A stretch of 64,000 nt of DNA from Prevotella melaninogenica (lineage in GTDB: Bacteria > Bacteroidota > Bacteroidia > Bacteroidales > Bacteroidaceae): contig NZ_AP018049.1 of assembly GCF_003609775.1 (NCBI RefSeq), forward strand, positions 1,568,501 through 1,632,500, given 5' to 3'. The notes beneath the pieces were generated by a model. It was given only the letters and a program-made list of their open reading frames with translations. It did no database searches and was not told the origin of the DNA. The position numbers were made by a program, and so were the translations under genes. Shown here piece by piece: positions 52,718 to 60,874 of the stretch. Every line of letters begins with the position of its first letter. Within the stretch, counting starts at the first letter, position 1.

Positions 52718-53950
52718 ATGAACTTCCCTTTTTACATTGCCCGCCGTTACCTCTTCTCAAAGAAGAGTACACATGCTATTAACGTTATCAGCCTCATCTC
52801 TGTACTCGGTGTATCTGTCGCTACAATGGCATTGGTCGTTGTATTAAGTGGATTCAATGGCTTCTCCGACCTTGTAGCCTCCTTCTTCACCAACTTCGAC
52901 CCACAAATTAAGGTTGAAGCTGCAAAGGGTAAGGCTATGACGGCTAACGATTCATTGCTCCTAAAGGTGAAACATCTGCCCACAGTAGAGGTTGCAACGG
53001 AGTGTGTGGAGGACCAAGCATTGGCGGTCTATCATGACAAACAGGCGATGGTGAACGTAAAGGGTGTGGAAGATAACTTCGACTCACTGACACATATCAG
53101 CAATATTCTATATGGTGAGGGCGATTTTAGACTTCATACAGCCAATCTGCAATATGGCGTTCTCGGTATTAGATTGGCCCAAGACCTCGGTACTGGAGTT
53201 GCATGGCCAGACTACTTACACATCTATGCGCCACAGCGTGAGGGACAGTATGATGCTTCTAATCCAACAGATGCCTTCGTAAAAGACTCGTTGATATCAC
53301 CGGGAGTGTTGTTTCAAGTGAAGCAGATGAAGTATGACAAGGGCTATATCATCACCTCTCTCGACTTTGCACGTCGTATCTTTAACAGACAGGGAGAGAT
53401 TACCTCACTTGAATTACGCATGAAACCGGGTGTCGACATTGACAAAGCTAAGGACGAAATACAAACCCTTCTCGGTGACAATTACAAGGTATTAGACCGC
53501 TATGAACAGCAAGCCGATACGTTTAACATCATGCGTATTGAGAAACTCTTTGCATACGTCTTCCTCACGTTTATCCTTATGGTGGCGTGCTTTAACATCA
53601 TTGGCTCGCTATCTATGCTCATCATCGACAAGAAGAATGATGTTATTACCCTGCGCAACCTCGGTGCTACGGATGGTCAGATACGTCGTATCTTCCTCTT
53701 TGAAGGTAGAATGATTTCCGCTGCTGGAGCTGTCATTGGTATTGCACTCGGTTTATTACTCTGCTGGTTGCAACAGACTTACGGTCTTGTACAGCTCGGC
53801 GATCAGGCTGGCAACTTCGTTGTTAATGCCTATCCTATCAGTGTTCATCCCGAAGATATCATCACTATCTTCCTCACAGTTATCCTTGTTGGCTGGCTTT
53901 CCGTATGGTATCCGGTGCGCTATATGAGTCGAAAACTGACGAGGGATTAA
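52718..53950 (+). CDS. FtsX-like ABC permease (LolC/LolE type)
   Basis: A 410-residue inner-membrane permease. The N-terminal helix (about 20-45, in HAINVISLISVLGVSVATMA) is followed by a periplasmic domain of about 210 residues. Three C-terminal helices lie at about 275-300, 325-350 and 380-400 (KLFAYVFLTFILMVACFNII first). MIDKKNDVITLRNLGAT-like coupling sequence is present. The layout matches LolC/LolE, which extract lipoproteins from the inner membrane with the LolD ATPase. No ATPase gene is adjacent, so the role stays probable. Confidence 0.87.
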   Translation: MNFPFYIARRYLFSKKSTHAINVISLISVLGVSVATMALVVVLSGFNGFSDLVASFFTNFDPQIKVEAAKGKAMTANDSLLLKVKHLPTVEVATECVEDQALAVYHDKQAMVNVKGVEDNFDSLTHISNILYGEGDFRLHTANLQYGVLGIRLAQDLGTGVAWPDYLHIYAPQREGQYDASNPTDAFVKDSLISPGVLFQVKQMKYDKGYIITSLDFARRIFNRQGEITSLELRMKPGVDIDKAKDEIQTLLGDNYKVLDRYEQQADTFNIMRIEKLFAYVFLTFILMVACFNIIGSLSMLIIDKKNDVITLRNLGATDGQIRRIFLFEGRMISAAGAVIGIALGLLLCWLQQTYGLVQLGDQAGNFVVNAYPISVHPEDIITIFLTVILVGWLSVWYPVRYMSRKLTRD

Positions 53951-53993
53951 GCTATCCCTCGCCTATTGACCAACAACTATAAACCTAAACAAT

Positions 53994-54971
53994 ATGACTG
54001 AAAACCTAAACGACAAAATTATCATCTATCAAAGTGAAGATGGTAAGACCCAACTTGATGTAAAGTTGGAAGGAGAAACCGTATGGCTAAGTACAAAGCA
54101 AATGGCAAAACTCTTTGACAAAGAAGAGTCAAACATACGAAGACACGTAAACAATGTTTTTAAAGAAGCAGAACTAACACGAGAGAATAACGTGCATTTT
54201 TTGCACGTTAATGGTATAAAAAAGCCTGTCCCATATTATACTCTTGATGTAATTATATCTGTAGGCTACCGAGTACATAGCCAAAGGGGCGTTCGTTTCC
54301 GCCAATGGGCAAACTCTATTCTCAAGCAGTATCTTGTCAAAGGCTATGCCATCAACGAGAATATACGTAAACACCAGATTGCAGAGCTACGCCAATTAAT
54401 ACAAGTTTTAGGCAGAGCTATCCAGCAACACCCCGCAAAGACGACAGATGAAAGTAACGCTCTCTTTGACGTCGTTGTAGACTATACCTACGCACTCGAC
54501 ACACTCGACAACTATGATTACCAGCGACTTCACATCGCCAAGACCACCAAAGAAGAACCTTTCCACGCTACATACGAGAATGCTATGCACGAGATAGATA
54601 TTCTTCGACAGAAGTTTGGTGGCTCTGTTCTCTTTGGTAATGAGAAAGATGACTCCTTCAAAAGCTCTATCGGGCAAATCTATCAGACCTTTGATGGTAC
54701 AGAACTCTATCCGAGTGTAGAGGAGAAAGCAGCTATGCTACTATATCTTGTCACCAAGAATCACTCGTTCAGCGATGGCAATAAACGCATTGCAGCAACG
54801 TTATTCCTATGGTTTATGAACAACAACGCTATCCTCTATCGTCCCGATGGCACCAAACGAATTGCTGACAACACCCTCGTTGCCCTCACCCTAATGATTG
54901 CCGAGAGTAAAACAGAGGAAAAGGATATAATGGTAAAGGTAGTGGTGAACCTTATCAACCAAGCCAATTAA
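53994..54971 (+). CDS. RhuM-Fic/Doc fusion protein
   Basis: A 325-residue two-domain protein. Residues 1-135 match the RhuM family (VWLSTKQMAKLFDKEESNIR, VHSQRGVRFRQWANSILKQY), probably DNA- or partner-binding. Residues about 155-325 are a Fic/Doc domain with HSFSDGNKR at 257-265. The catalytic His257 and the Asn/Lys/Arg loop are present, closer to Doc (HxFxxxNKR) than to classic Fic (HxFxxGNGR). Fic proteins add AMP to targets; Doc adds phosphate to EF-Tu. It is 43 bp after the permease and just before the DUF3990 cassette, but a separate promoter follows, so co-regulation is unproven. Confidence 0.88.
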   Translation: MTENLNDKIIIYQSEDGKTQLDVKLEGETVWLSTKQMAKLFDKEESNIRRHVNNVFKEAELTRENNVHFLHVNGIKKPVPYYTLDVIISVGYRVHSQRGVRFRQWANSILKQYLVKGYAINENIRKHQIAELRQLIQVLGRAIQQHPAKTTDESNALFDVVVDYTYALDTLDNYDYQRLHIAKTTKEEPFHATYENAMHEIDILRQKFGGSVLFGNEKDDSFKSSIGQIYQTFDGTELYPSVEEKAAMLLYLVTKNHSFSDGNKRIAATLFLWFMNNNAILYRPDGTKRIADNTLVALTLMIAESKTEEKDIMVKVVVNLINQAN

Positions 54972-55027
54972 CCTGCATTGCTATAAACTTTTCGTAGACA
55001 GATAGTAGTATTTCGGAAAATAATTCA

Positions 55028-55035
55028 TATATTTG
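55028..55035 (+). promoter_or_regulatory. -7 box of the DUF3791-DUF3990 cassette
   Basis: TATATTTG lies 22 bp before the first ATG of the cassette. Confidence 0.55.
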
Positions 55036-55057
55036 TCGTGAATATAATGAACAAAGT

Positions 55058-55282
55058 ATGTCAAGAGAGGAAACAAATCAAATACGCTACATCGTCGCTT
55101 TAATAGCAGAGTTTGCTAAGAAGTTTAATCTTGGTCAGCGACAGGCATACAATTACCTTAAGCGTTTTAAGGGAATAGACTACTTGATGTCCTTTTATGA
55201 TGTCCTACACACACAGTCCTTTGAGGATGCTATTCATGACATTTCTATCATCTGTCAGAGGAATGGCGGTGCGCTAAAATGA
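55058..55282 (+). CDS. DUF3791 small protein (putative antitoxin/partner)
   Basis: A 74-residue, mostly helical cytoplasmic protein resembling DUF3791. Conserved blocks are YIVALIAEFAKKFNLGQRQA, YLKRFKGIDYLMSFYDVLHT and a C-terminal DAIHDISIICQRNGG. DUF3791 genes are repeatedly found just before DUF3990 genes. The stop overlaps the DUF3990 start (ATGA), the coupling usual for toxin-antitoxin pairs. Antitoxin function is inference. Confidence 0.8.
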   Translation: MSREETNQIRYIVALIAEFAKKFNLGQRQAYNYLKRFKGIDYLMSFYDVLHTQSFEDAIHDISIICQRNGGALK

Positions 55283-55770
55283 TAAAGCCTATGATTCTCT
55301 ATCATGGTTCTAATATTGATATTGACAAGATTGATCTTACAAAGTCCAAACCATACAAGGACTTTGGCAAAGGCTTTTATCTGTCAGCCGATAAGCAGCA
55401 GGCACAACGCATGGCAGAACAAAGAACATCAATCTTACTTGAAGGAAAGCCTACACTCAATAAATATCAATTTGATGAGACAACACTCGATTGCGATAGT
55501 TTGAGAATCTTACGTTTTGAAGAGTACAGTAAGGAATGGGCAGAGTTTGTACTAAAGAACAGAGATACCAATACAGAGCAACCTTGCCATAATTTTGATA
55601 TTGTTTATGGACCTATCGCTGATGATGGAGTAACCTTTCAACTCCGCCGATATAAAACAGGGATGATAAGTCTGGAACAACTCGTCAACGAACTGAAATA
55701 CTCGCAAGGTATAACATTTCAATATTACTTCGGAACAGAATTAGCAATATCAAAACTAAAGAAATTATGA
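55279..55770 (+). CDS. DUF3990 protein, ADP-ribosyltransferase-like
   Basis: A 163-residue protein of family DUF3990, whose fold is thought to be related to ADP-ribosyltransferases. Candidate H-Y-E triad: His9 in ILYHGS, Tyr34 in DFGKGFYLS and Glu154 in QYYFGTELA. Also present: VYGPIADDGV and the Q..A.RMAEQR helix. It would transfer ADP-ribose from NAD to an unknown target, most likely as the toxin of the cassette. It overlaps both neighbours by 4 bp. The fold assignment is from motif reading, not alignment. Confidence 0.8.
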   Translation: MIKPMILYHGSNIDIDKIDLTKSKPYKDFGKGFYLSADKQQAQRMAEQRTSILLEGKPTLNKYQFDETTLDCDSLRILRFEEYSKEWAEFVLKNRDTNTEQPCHNFDIVYGPIADDGVTFQLRRYKTGMISLEQLVNELKYSQGITFQYYFGTELAISKLKKL

Positions 55771-56009
55771 AACTCACTGACGAACAGATTGATATAATGA
55801 AAGAGGATGTATGCGCAGAACTTATAGCCTTATTGATGAAAGACAGACATTGTACTATGTCCGAAGCAATTGATATGCTTTATAACTCTGACACTTACAG
55901 CCGTATTCAGGACCAGTCAACAGGATTGTATTATCAAAGTCCCGGCTATATATACGCTTTTCTAAAACAGGAATTTTTGACGGGTGATTATCGAAGGGAA
56001 ATGTTCTAA
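55767..56009 (+). CDS. Small protein linked to DUF3990 genes
   Basis: An 80-residue protein with a helical N-terminus (ELIALLMKDRHCTMSEAIDM) and the motif STGLYYQSPGYIYAFLKQE. The NSDxYSRIQDQSTGLYYQSP pattern is one I associate with small genes near DUF3990/DUF3791 loci, though it lacks a firm family name. Its ATG overlaps the DUF3990 stop (ATGA), so it completes a three-gene cassette. It could be a second antitoxin or an adaptor; not established. Confidence 0.7.
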   Translation: MKLTDEQIDIMKEDVCAELIALLMKDRHCTMSEAIDMLYNSDTYSRIQDQSTGLYYQSPGYIYAFLKQEFLTGDYRREMF

Positions 56010-56118
56010 AAGAAACACAGAACAAAGCGAAGCTATGATATAAAGCTAATTGCTGACTTTTTCACCCTAAATTAATAAGATTTTAGTATAGAAACATATC
56101 ACTGAAAAAATAAATTTA

Positions 56119-56126
56119 TATATTTG
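56119..56126 (+). promoter_or_regulatory. -7 box upstream of lipoprotein gene 56204
   Basis: TATATTTG lies 77 bp before the lipoprotein ATG and 110 bp after the cassette. Confidence 0.45.
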
Positions 56127-56203
56127 CAACAGAGATTAAAAGCACAAGCCAATGAGTTGACAAGAACGTGCCAATTACAAAATTATAACACAAAAACGGG
56201 ACA

Positions 56204-57031
56204 ATGAAAAAGACTATTACAATCGCACTTCTTACTGCAGCAGTAATAGGTGCAACATTTGTTTTATCATCATGCAGTAACAAAAACGATGATGACTGGA
56301 TTATTGACGGCTTGCCAGATCCTGTAACAATTGACCTTTCAAAGGTATTCACTAATGGAACGCCTAAAGAGGTGGACAGTATGACTATCCAAACAGATGA
56401 AAAAGGATTAGTTACAAGTATTGAGACTAAGGATGAAATGGTATCTTTTAAATACAATAATACAAAAACACGTGCTATTGTAGTCCCAAATGTCTTCATG
56501 AAAGTAGAACGTAATGGAGATACAACGATCTACAGAATGTATCTGAACAACAACGGTTTTGTTAGAAGATGCGTGATAGAGCAAAAGGAAAATACAAAGG
56601 AAGATATATGGAGGTTCACTTATAACGATAATGAGCAACTAATTAATATAATCCATTCAGCAGATAACTACAAAGAACTTACTTTGACTTATAAAGATAG
56701 CAACATCTCTGAAATAGAGACAAAAACTATCGTCTCACAAACAACAACAAGAAAGAAAGATACTTGTAAAGTTGCTTATACCTCAGATACAACCCCAGCT
56801 CCTATAGTGAACAAGGGTAACATTATGCTCTTCAATACAACGTTTGGTATTGACATTGGCGCAATGAAATACGCCTACTATGCAGGATTGCTTGGAAAAG
56901 CAACTAAGAACTTGCCTGTACAGCTTATTGATAAGAGCGGCAACAAAACCAACTTTACATGGACTTTCAATAGTAATGGTTTCCCAACAGCAATGACAAG
57001 CGGTAGCCATCAATACAAGTTCGGGTGGTAA
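56204..57031 (+). CDS. Lipoprotein of unknown function
   Basis: A 275-residue lipoprotein with lipobox VLSSC (Cys24). The following SNKNDDDW resembles the acidic export signal that places lipoproteins on the surface in Bacteroidota. The body has repeated short beta units such as GLVTSIETKDEMVSFKYNNT, WRFTYNDNEQLINIIHSADN and WTFNSNGFPTAMTSGSHQYK, similar to Bacteroides lipoproteins built of 'YDxxGR'-like strands. No family is named with confidence. It is the last gene of the accessory block. Confidence 0.8.
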   Translation: MKKTITIALLTAAVIGATFVLSSCSNKNDDDWIIDGLPDPVTIDLSKVFTNGTPKEVDSMTIQTDEKGLVTSIETKDEMVSFKYNNTKTRAIVVPNVFMKVERNGDTTIYRMYLNNNGFVRRCVIEQKENTKEDIWRFTYNDNEQLINIIHSADNYKELTLTYKDSNISEIETKTIVSQTTTRKKDTCKVAYTSDTTPAPIVNKGNIMLFNTTFGIDIGAMKYAYYAGLLGKATKNLPVQLIDKSGNKTNFTWTFNSNGFPTAMTSGSHQYKFGW

Positions 57032-57495
57032 AAAAAGGAGTTTTGTTTCAAAACATCTTTACTGAGTTTCTATCATATAATTATTATCATCCTTCTATAA
57101 AGTACACTCGAAAAGGAAATCAGTCGGTTTTTATTTTCAAAATACAGCTCTCAAACCACATACCACACTGGTCTGAGAGCTTTTCTTTTACCCTTTTACC
57201 TACCCATCCAAAATCTAAACCCACGCAAAAAAGCACAAATACAGACATTACTACATAGCTTATCCTTGCCAAGCGACCATTGAAACAGTATCTTTGCAGC
57301 ATGAATCTCGAATTATTTTCATGAAAAAAAATATTTTTCTTCATGAAAAGAAATATTTATTTTCACGTAAATAATTTCTTTCTTTCGTGAAAAGAATTCT
57401 GCCTAAGCCAGAAGTATGTGATTATAGAGACTCCTTTCACACACTGACGGCTCACGAAAAAGATAATTATTAACCCTTATTACAAACGTAAAGCT
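57032..57495. other. Intergenic region between the lipoprotein and HU-like genes
   Basis: 464 bp. An inverted repeat AGCTCTCAAACC/GGTCTGAGAGCT (about 57146-57182), likely the lipoprotein terminator, is followed by copy G of the 98-bp element. No ORF is supported. Confidence 0.6.
57306..57403. repeat. 98-bp 22-periodic palindromic element, copy G
   Basis: Cores lie at 57320 (CATG), 57342 (CATG), 57364 (CACG) and 57386 (CGTG), all 22 bp apart. The ends are CGAATTATTTTCATG and CGTGAAAAGAATTCTG. It is the most diverged copy, about 95 bp before the HU-like gene. Confidence 0.88.
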
Positions 57496-58092
57496 ATGAC
57501 TGTAAATTACAAACTATTAAGAACAAGCGGTAAACTCGCACAACGTAAAGCACTAAGAATCGTACCTATCAAGAAAGATGTCACGGGAATAGATAGAATC
57601 TGTCAGCGTATCCAACAAACGACAACACTCACAACAGCCGACATTCTCGGGACTATCGCTGCATTAAAAACAGAATTAGCAGAGGAGCTAAAAAGTGGGA
57701 ATACAGTTCATCTACCGGGCATTGGATTCTTCTCGCTTGCCCTTAAAGGCGACATGTACGAAGACCCTAAGACGCATCATCACCATCTCCGTAATGTTGC
57801 AGTTCGCAAAATCAGATTCCGCCCCGATAAGGATCTTCACAAAGCGTTAGGAAAGATGGATTTTGAAAACAAAACCTACAAAGACGGTACATCCACACTT
57901 CCTATAAAATCAGCCGTTAACGCTGCACTAAAAGAGTTGTTTGAAGAGAGTCCGATAATCACCGTTAACGACCTCCGTCGCCGTCTGAACCTTTCTACCA
58001 CCTACGCCTATCAACTTACAGCACAGTTAGAACATGAAAAGAAAATCATCAACATCGGTTCACGTTATCGCAAAATATATAAAAAAGGGTAA
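57496..58092 (+). CDS. HU-like DNA-binding protein with C-terminal winged helix
   Basis: A 198-residue protein. Residues about 20-120 are an HU-type core of the Bacteroidota HU-HIG kind: IKKDVTGIDRICQRIQQTTT, AELAEELKSGN-like, VHLPGIGFFSLALKGDMYED, then RNVAVRKIRFRPDKDLHKAL. Residues about 150-198 look like a small helix-turn-helix: PIITVNDLRRRLNLSTTYAY QLTAQ then IINIGSRYRKIY. It probably binds DNA as a nucleoid or regulatory protein; targets unknown. Copy G of the 98-bp element lies in its upstream region. Confidence 0.85.
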   Translation: MTVNYKLLRTSGKLAQRKALRIVPIKKDVTGIDRICQRIQQTTTLTTADILGTIAALKTELAEELKSGNTVHLPGIGFFSLALKGDMYEDPKTHHHHLRNVAVRKIRFRPDKDLHKALGKMDFENKTYKDGTSTLPIKSAVNAALKELFEESPIITVNDLRRRLNLSTTYAYQLTAQLEHEKKIINIGSRYRKIYKKG

Positions 58093-58193
58093 GCAGAAGG
58101 CGGTAAACAAATGGTAAACATATAGAGGGAAATGGCATATTACCATTGTAAATTAGATTAGACCCAGTTATAATTCAATAGCATAGAAACACA

Positions 58194-58238
58194 AAAAAGC
58201 CATTCCCAATACTTTACAGCATTTAGGAATGGCTTTTT
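58194..58238. terminator. Bidirectional terminator
   Basis: AAAAAGCCATTCC and GGAATGGCTTTTT (perfect 13 bp, about 19-nt loop), with A/T runs on both sides, between the convergent HU-like and glgP genes. Confidence 0.9.
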
Positions 58239-58264
58239 ATTATTGATTAGTCCTTAGACTGTTC

Positions 58265-60823
58265 TTATCCAATCCACTTCACATAAGCGAAGTCCTGACG
58301 GTGTGGCAAGAGATCGTTCTTAGGATACATACGAACAGCGTACTTATAAGCACCTGCTACAGTTGCATCAAAAGTAGCCTCGAAGGTATAGTGATTACCC
58401 TCTGTCTTCACCATCTTGAATGGGATTACCTTGTGGATGTTTACGTCATCAACAGGTGCATTCTTTAAGAATACCAACTCAAGACCTACTGCATCGTTCA
58501 AGCCCTGCTCGTCGATTGTGTAAGTAACCTTAATCTTATGACCTGTAGAAATGTCCTGCAATGCATCCTCGTTCTTAGAAACAACATAGATGCTGTCCCA
58601 ACGCTCTGCTACAGATTCCTTCCAAAGAGCAATCTCCTTAGCAAGTTTATTATCATCAGCCTCAAGCTTATGAGAACGCTTAGCCTGACTCTCATAGAAC
58701 TTGTCATAATAGTCGTCAAGCTGACGCTTCATTGTATAGTGAGGAGCGATAGTTGCGATAGAGTTCTTCACAACCTTTACCCAGTCCTCTGAGTAGCCCT
58801 TCTTAGCATCCTTATTGAAGTAGAGAGGTGCGATCTCGTTCTCAAGCAGACCGTAGATAGTAGCTGCATCGAGCTGATCCTGATAGCCCTGATTCTGATA
58901 GGTACGCTTCTCTGGCAATGCCCATCCTGCACCCTCACGGTAGCCTTCAACCCACCAGCCATCGAGTACTGAGAGGTTTACAACACCGTTCATCTCTGCC
59001 TTCTCACCAGATGTACCACTTGCCTCGAGTGGACGAGTTGGTGTGTTCATCCAGATATCAACTCCAGAAACGAGACGACGAGCCAACTGCATATCGTAGT
59101 CCTCAAGGAAGATAATCTTACCGAGGAACTGTGGCATACGAGAAATCTCGAAGATACGCTTGATAAGTCCCTGACCTGCGCCATCAGCTGGGTGTGCCTT
59201 ACCTGAGAAGAAGAACAGAACTGGACGCTCTGGGTTGTTTACAATCTTCTCCAAACGCTCAAGGTCGGTGAAGAGCAAGTGTGCACGCTTATAAGTAGCA
59301 AAGCGACGGCAGAAACCAATCATCAATGCGTTAGGGTTGATACGCTCAAGGATAGATACGACCTTAGCTGGATCACCCTGGTTGCGGAGCCACTGCTTAG
59401 TGAACTTATCACGGATATACTTGATAAGCTTCTGCTTCAAAGCCATACGTGTCTCCCAGATTTCTGCATCTGGAACATTATAGATTGCGTGCCAGATAGA
59501 CTCATTGCTCTGGTCACTCATAAAGCTCTTATCGAAGTACTTATCGTAAAGCTTACGCCACTCTGTTGCTGTCCATGTTGGGAGGTGTACACCATTGGTA
59601 ACATAACCTACAGCGTTCTCCTCTGGGAAGTAACCCTTCCACAATGGAGCAAACATCTTCTGGCTTACCCAACCGTGAAGTTTTGATACACCATTGATTT
59701 CCTGACAGGTGTTACAAGCGAAAGTACTCATACAGAAACGCTCGCTGTGATCGTCTGGATTTGTACGTCCCATACCGATGAACTCATCCCAAGAGATACC
59801 GAGCTTTGCAGGATAATCACCCATATACTTACCGAAGAGTTCCTCGTCGAAGTAGTCGTGACCTGCAGGAACTGGGGTGTGAACGGTATAAAGTGATGAG
59901 GCACGTACAAGCTCCATAGCCTGATTAAATGTCAAGCCACTCTCAATGTAGTCACAAAGACGCTGGAGATTACAAAGTGCTGCGTGACCTTCATTGCAGT
60001 GATAGATATCCTTCTTGATACCCAATTTCTTCAAGGTAAGAATACCACCGATACCAAGCAGAATCTCTTGCTTCAAACGGTTTTCCCAATCACCACCATA
60101 GAGAGAGTGAGTGATAGGACGGTCGAACTCAGAGTTCATATCGTTGTCTGTATCGAGCAAGTAAAGCTTAATACGTCCAACGTTTACACGCCATACAAGT
60201 GCGTGTACCATATAGTTACGGTAAGGTACATCAACAACAACCTGATTGCCATTCTCATCAAGCTCACGCTCAATAGGAAGAGAGTTGAAATTCTGTGCAT
60301 CGTACTTAGCAATCTGCTGGCCGTCCATAGAAAGACTCTGTGTGAAGTAACCAAAGCGATAGAGGAAACCTACAGCACAGAAGTCTACATTAGAGTCAGA
60401 AGCTTCCTTAATGTAGTCACCTGCCAATATACCAAGACCACCAGAATAAATCTTCAAAGCCTGGTTAAGACCAAACTCCATACAGAAGTAAGCAACAGAA
60501 GCACGCTTCTTGTTAGGCTTAACGTCCATATAAGTACGGAACTTCTTATAGACATCACTCACCTGCTTCATCAGCTTTTTGTCCTTTACGATAGCTTCCT
60601 TACGGTCGTAGCTAAGACGCTCAAGGAGCTGGACAGGATTATGTCCAACCTCTTCATAGAGTTCCTCATCGAGAGCTTTGAACATGTTGCGTGCTTCGTA
60701 ATTCCATGCCCACCACATATTGTGAGCAAGCTCATCAAGACATGCCAGTTCCTTTGGCAGAGTTGACTTTACAGTTACCTCTTTCCACTGAGGTTCGTTG
60801 GAATAATCTGATTTAATTTTCAT
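58265..60823 (-). CDS. glgP: Alpha-glucan (glycogen) phosphorylase
   Basis: An 852-residue GT35 enzyme that removes glucose-1-phosphate from glycogen ends. The N-terminal DUF3417 region ([20 protein letters not shown]) marks the shorter alpha-glucan phosphorylase subfamily. The PLP-lysine region is [20 protein letters not shown] and the substrate loop includes [13 protein letters not shown] beta-rich C-terminal domain of about 100 residues (from about 750) is an extra found in Bacteroidota. It lies 51 bp downstream of glgA, as a glycogen storage and use operon. Confidence 0.95.
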   Translation of the reverse strand: MKIKSDYSNEPQWKEVTVKSTLPKELACLDELAHNMWWAWNYEARNMFKALDEELYEEVGHNPVQLLERLSYDRKEAIVKDKKLMKQVSDVYKKFRTYMDVKPNKKRASVAYFCMEFGLNQALKIYSGGLGILAGDYIKEASDSNVDFCAVGFLYRFGYFTQSLSMDGQQIAKYDAQNFNSLPIERELDENGNQVVVDVPYRNYMVHALVWRVNVGRIKLYLLDTDNDMNSEFDRPITHSLYGGDWENRLKQEILLGIGGILTLKKLGIKKDIYHCNEGHAALCNLQRLCDYIESGLTFNQAMELVRASSLYTVHTPVPAGHDYFDEELFGKYMGDYPAKLGISWDEFIGMGRTNPDDHSERFCMSTFACNTCQEINGVSKLHGWVSQKMFAPLWKGYFPEENAVGYVTNGVHLPTWTATEWRKLYDKYFDKSFMSDQSNESIWHAIYNVPDAEIWETRMALKQKLIKYIRDKFTKQWLRNQGDPAKVVSILERINPNALMIGFCRRFATYKRAHLLFTDLERLEKIVNNPERPVLFFFSGKAHPADGAGQGLIKRIFEISRMPQFLGKIIFLEDYDMQLARRLVSGVDIWMNTPTRPLEASGTSGEKAEMNGVVNLSVLDGWWVEGYREGAGWALPEKRTYQNQGYQDQLDAATIYGLLENEIAPLYFNKDAKKGYSEDWVKVVKNSIATIAPHYTMKRQLDDYYDKFYESQAKRSHKLEADDNKLAKEIALWKESVAERWDSIYVVSKNEDALQDISTGHKIKVTYTIDEQGLNDAVGLELVFLKNAPVDDVNIHKVIPFKMVKTEGNHYTFEATFDATVAGAYKYAVRMYPKNDLLPHRQDFAYVKWIG

Positions 60824-60874
60824 AACTTATTATAGTTTTGACTGTTATTTCTTTATTTCGTTACTAAGCAGTTA

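Noticed and set aside
59984..60766. 260-residue open frame antisense to glgP
   Set aside because: It lies wholly inside glgP, has low-complexity composition and no start signal; a shadow of the conserved coding frame.
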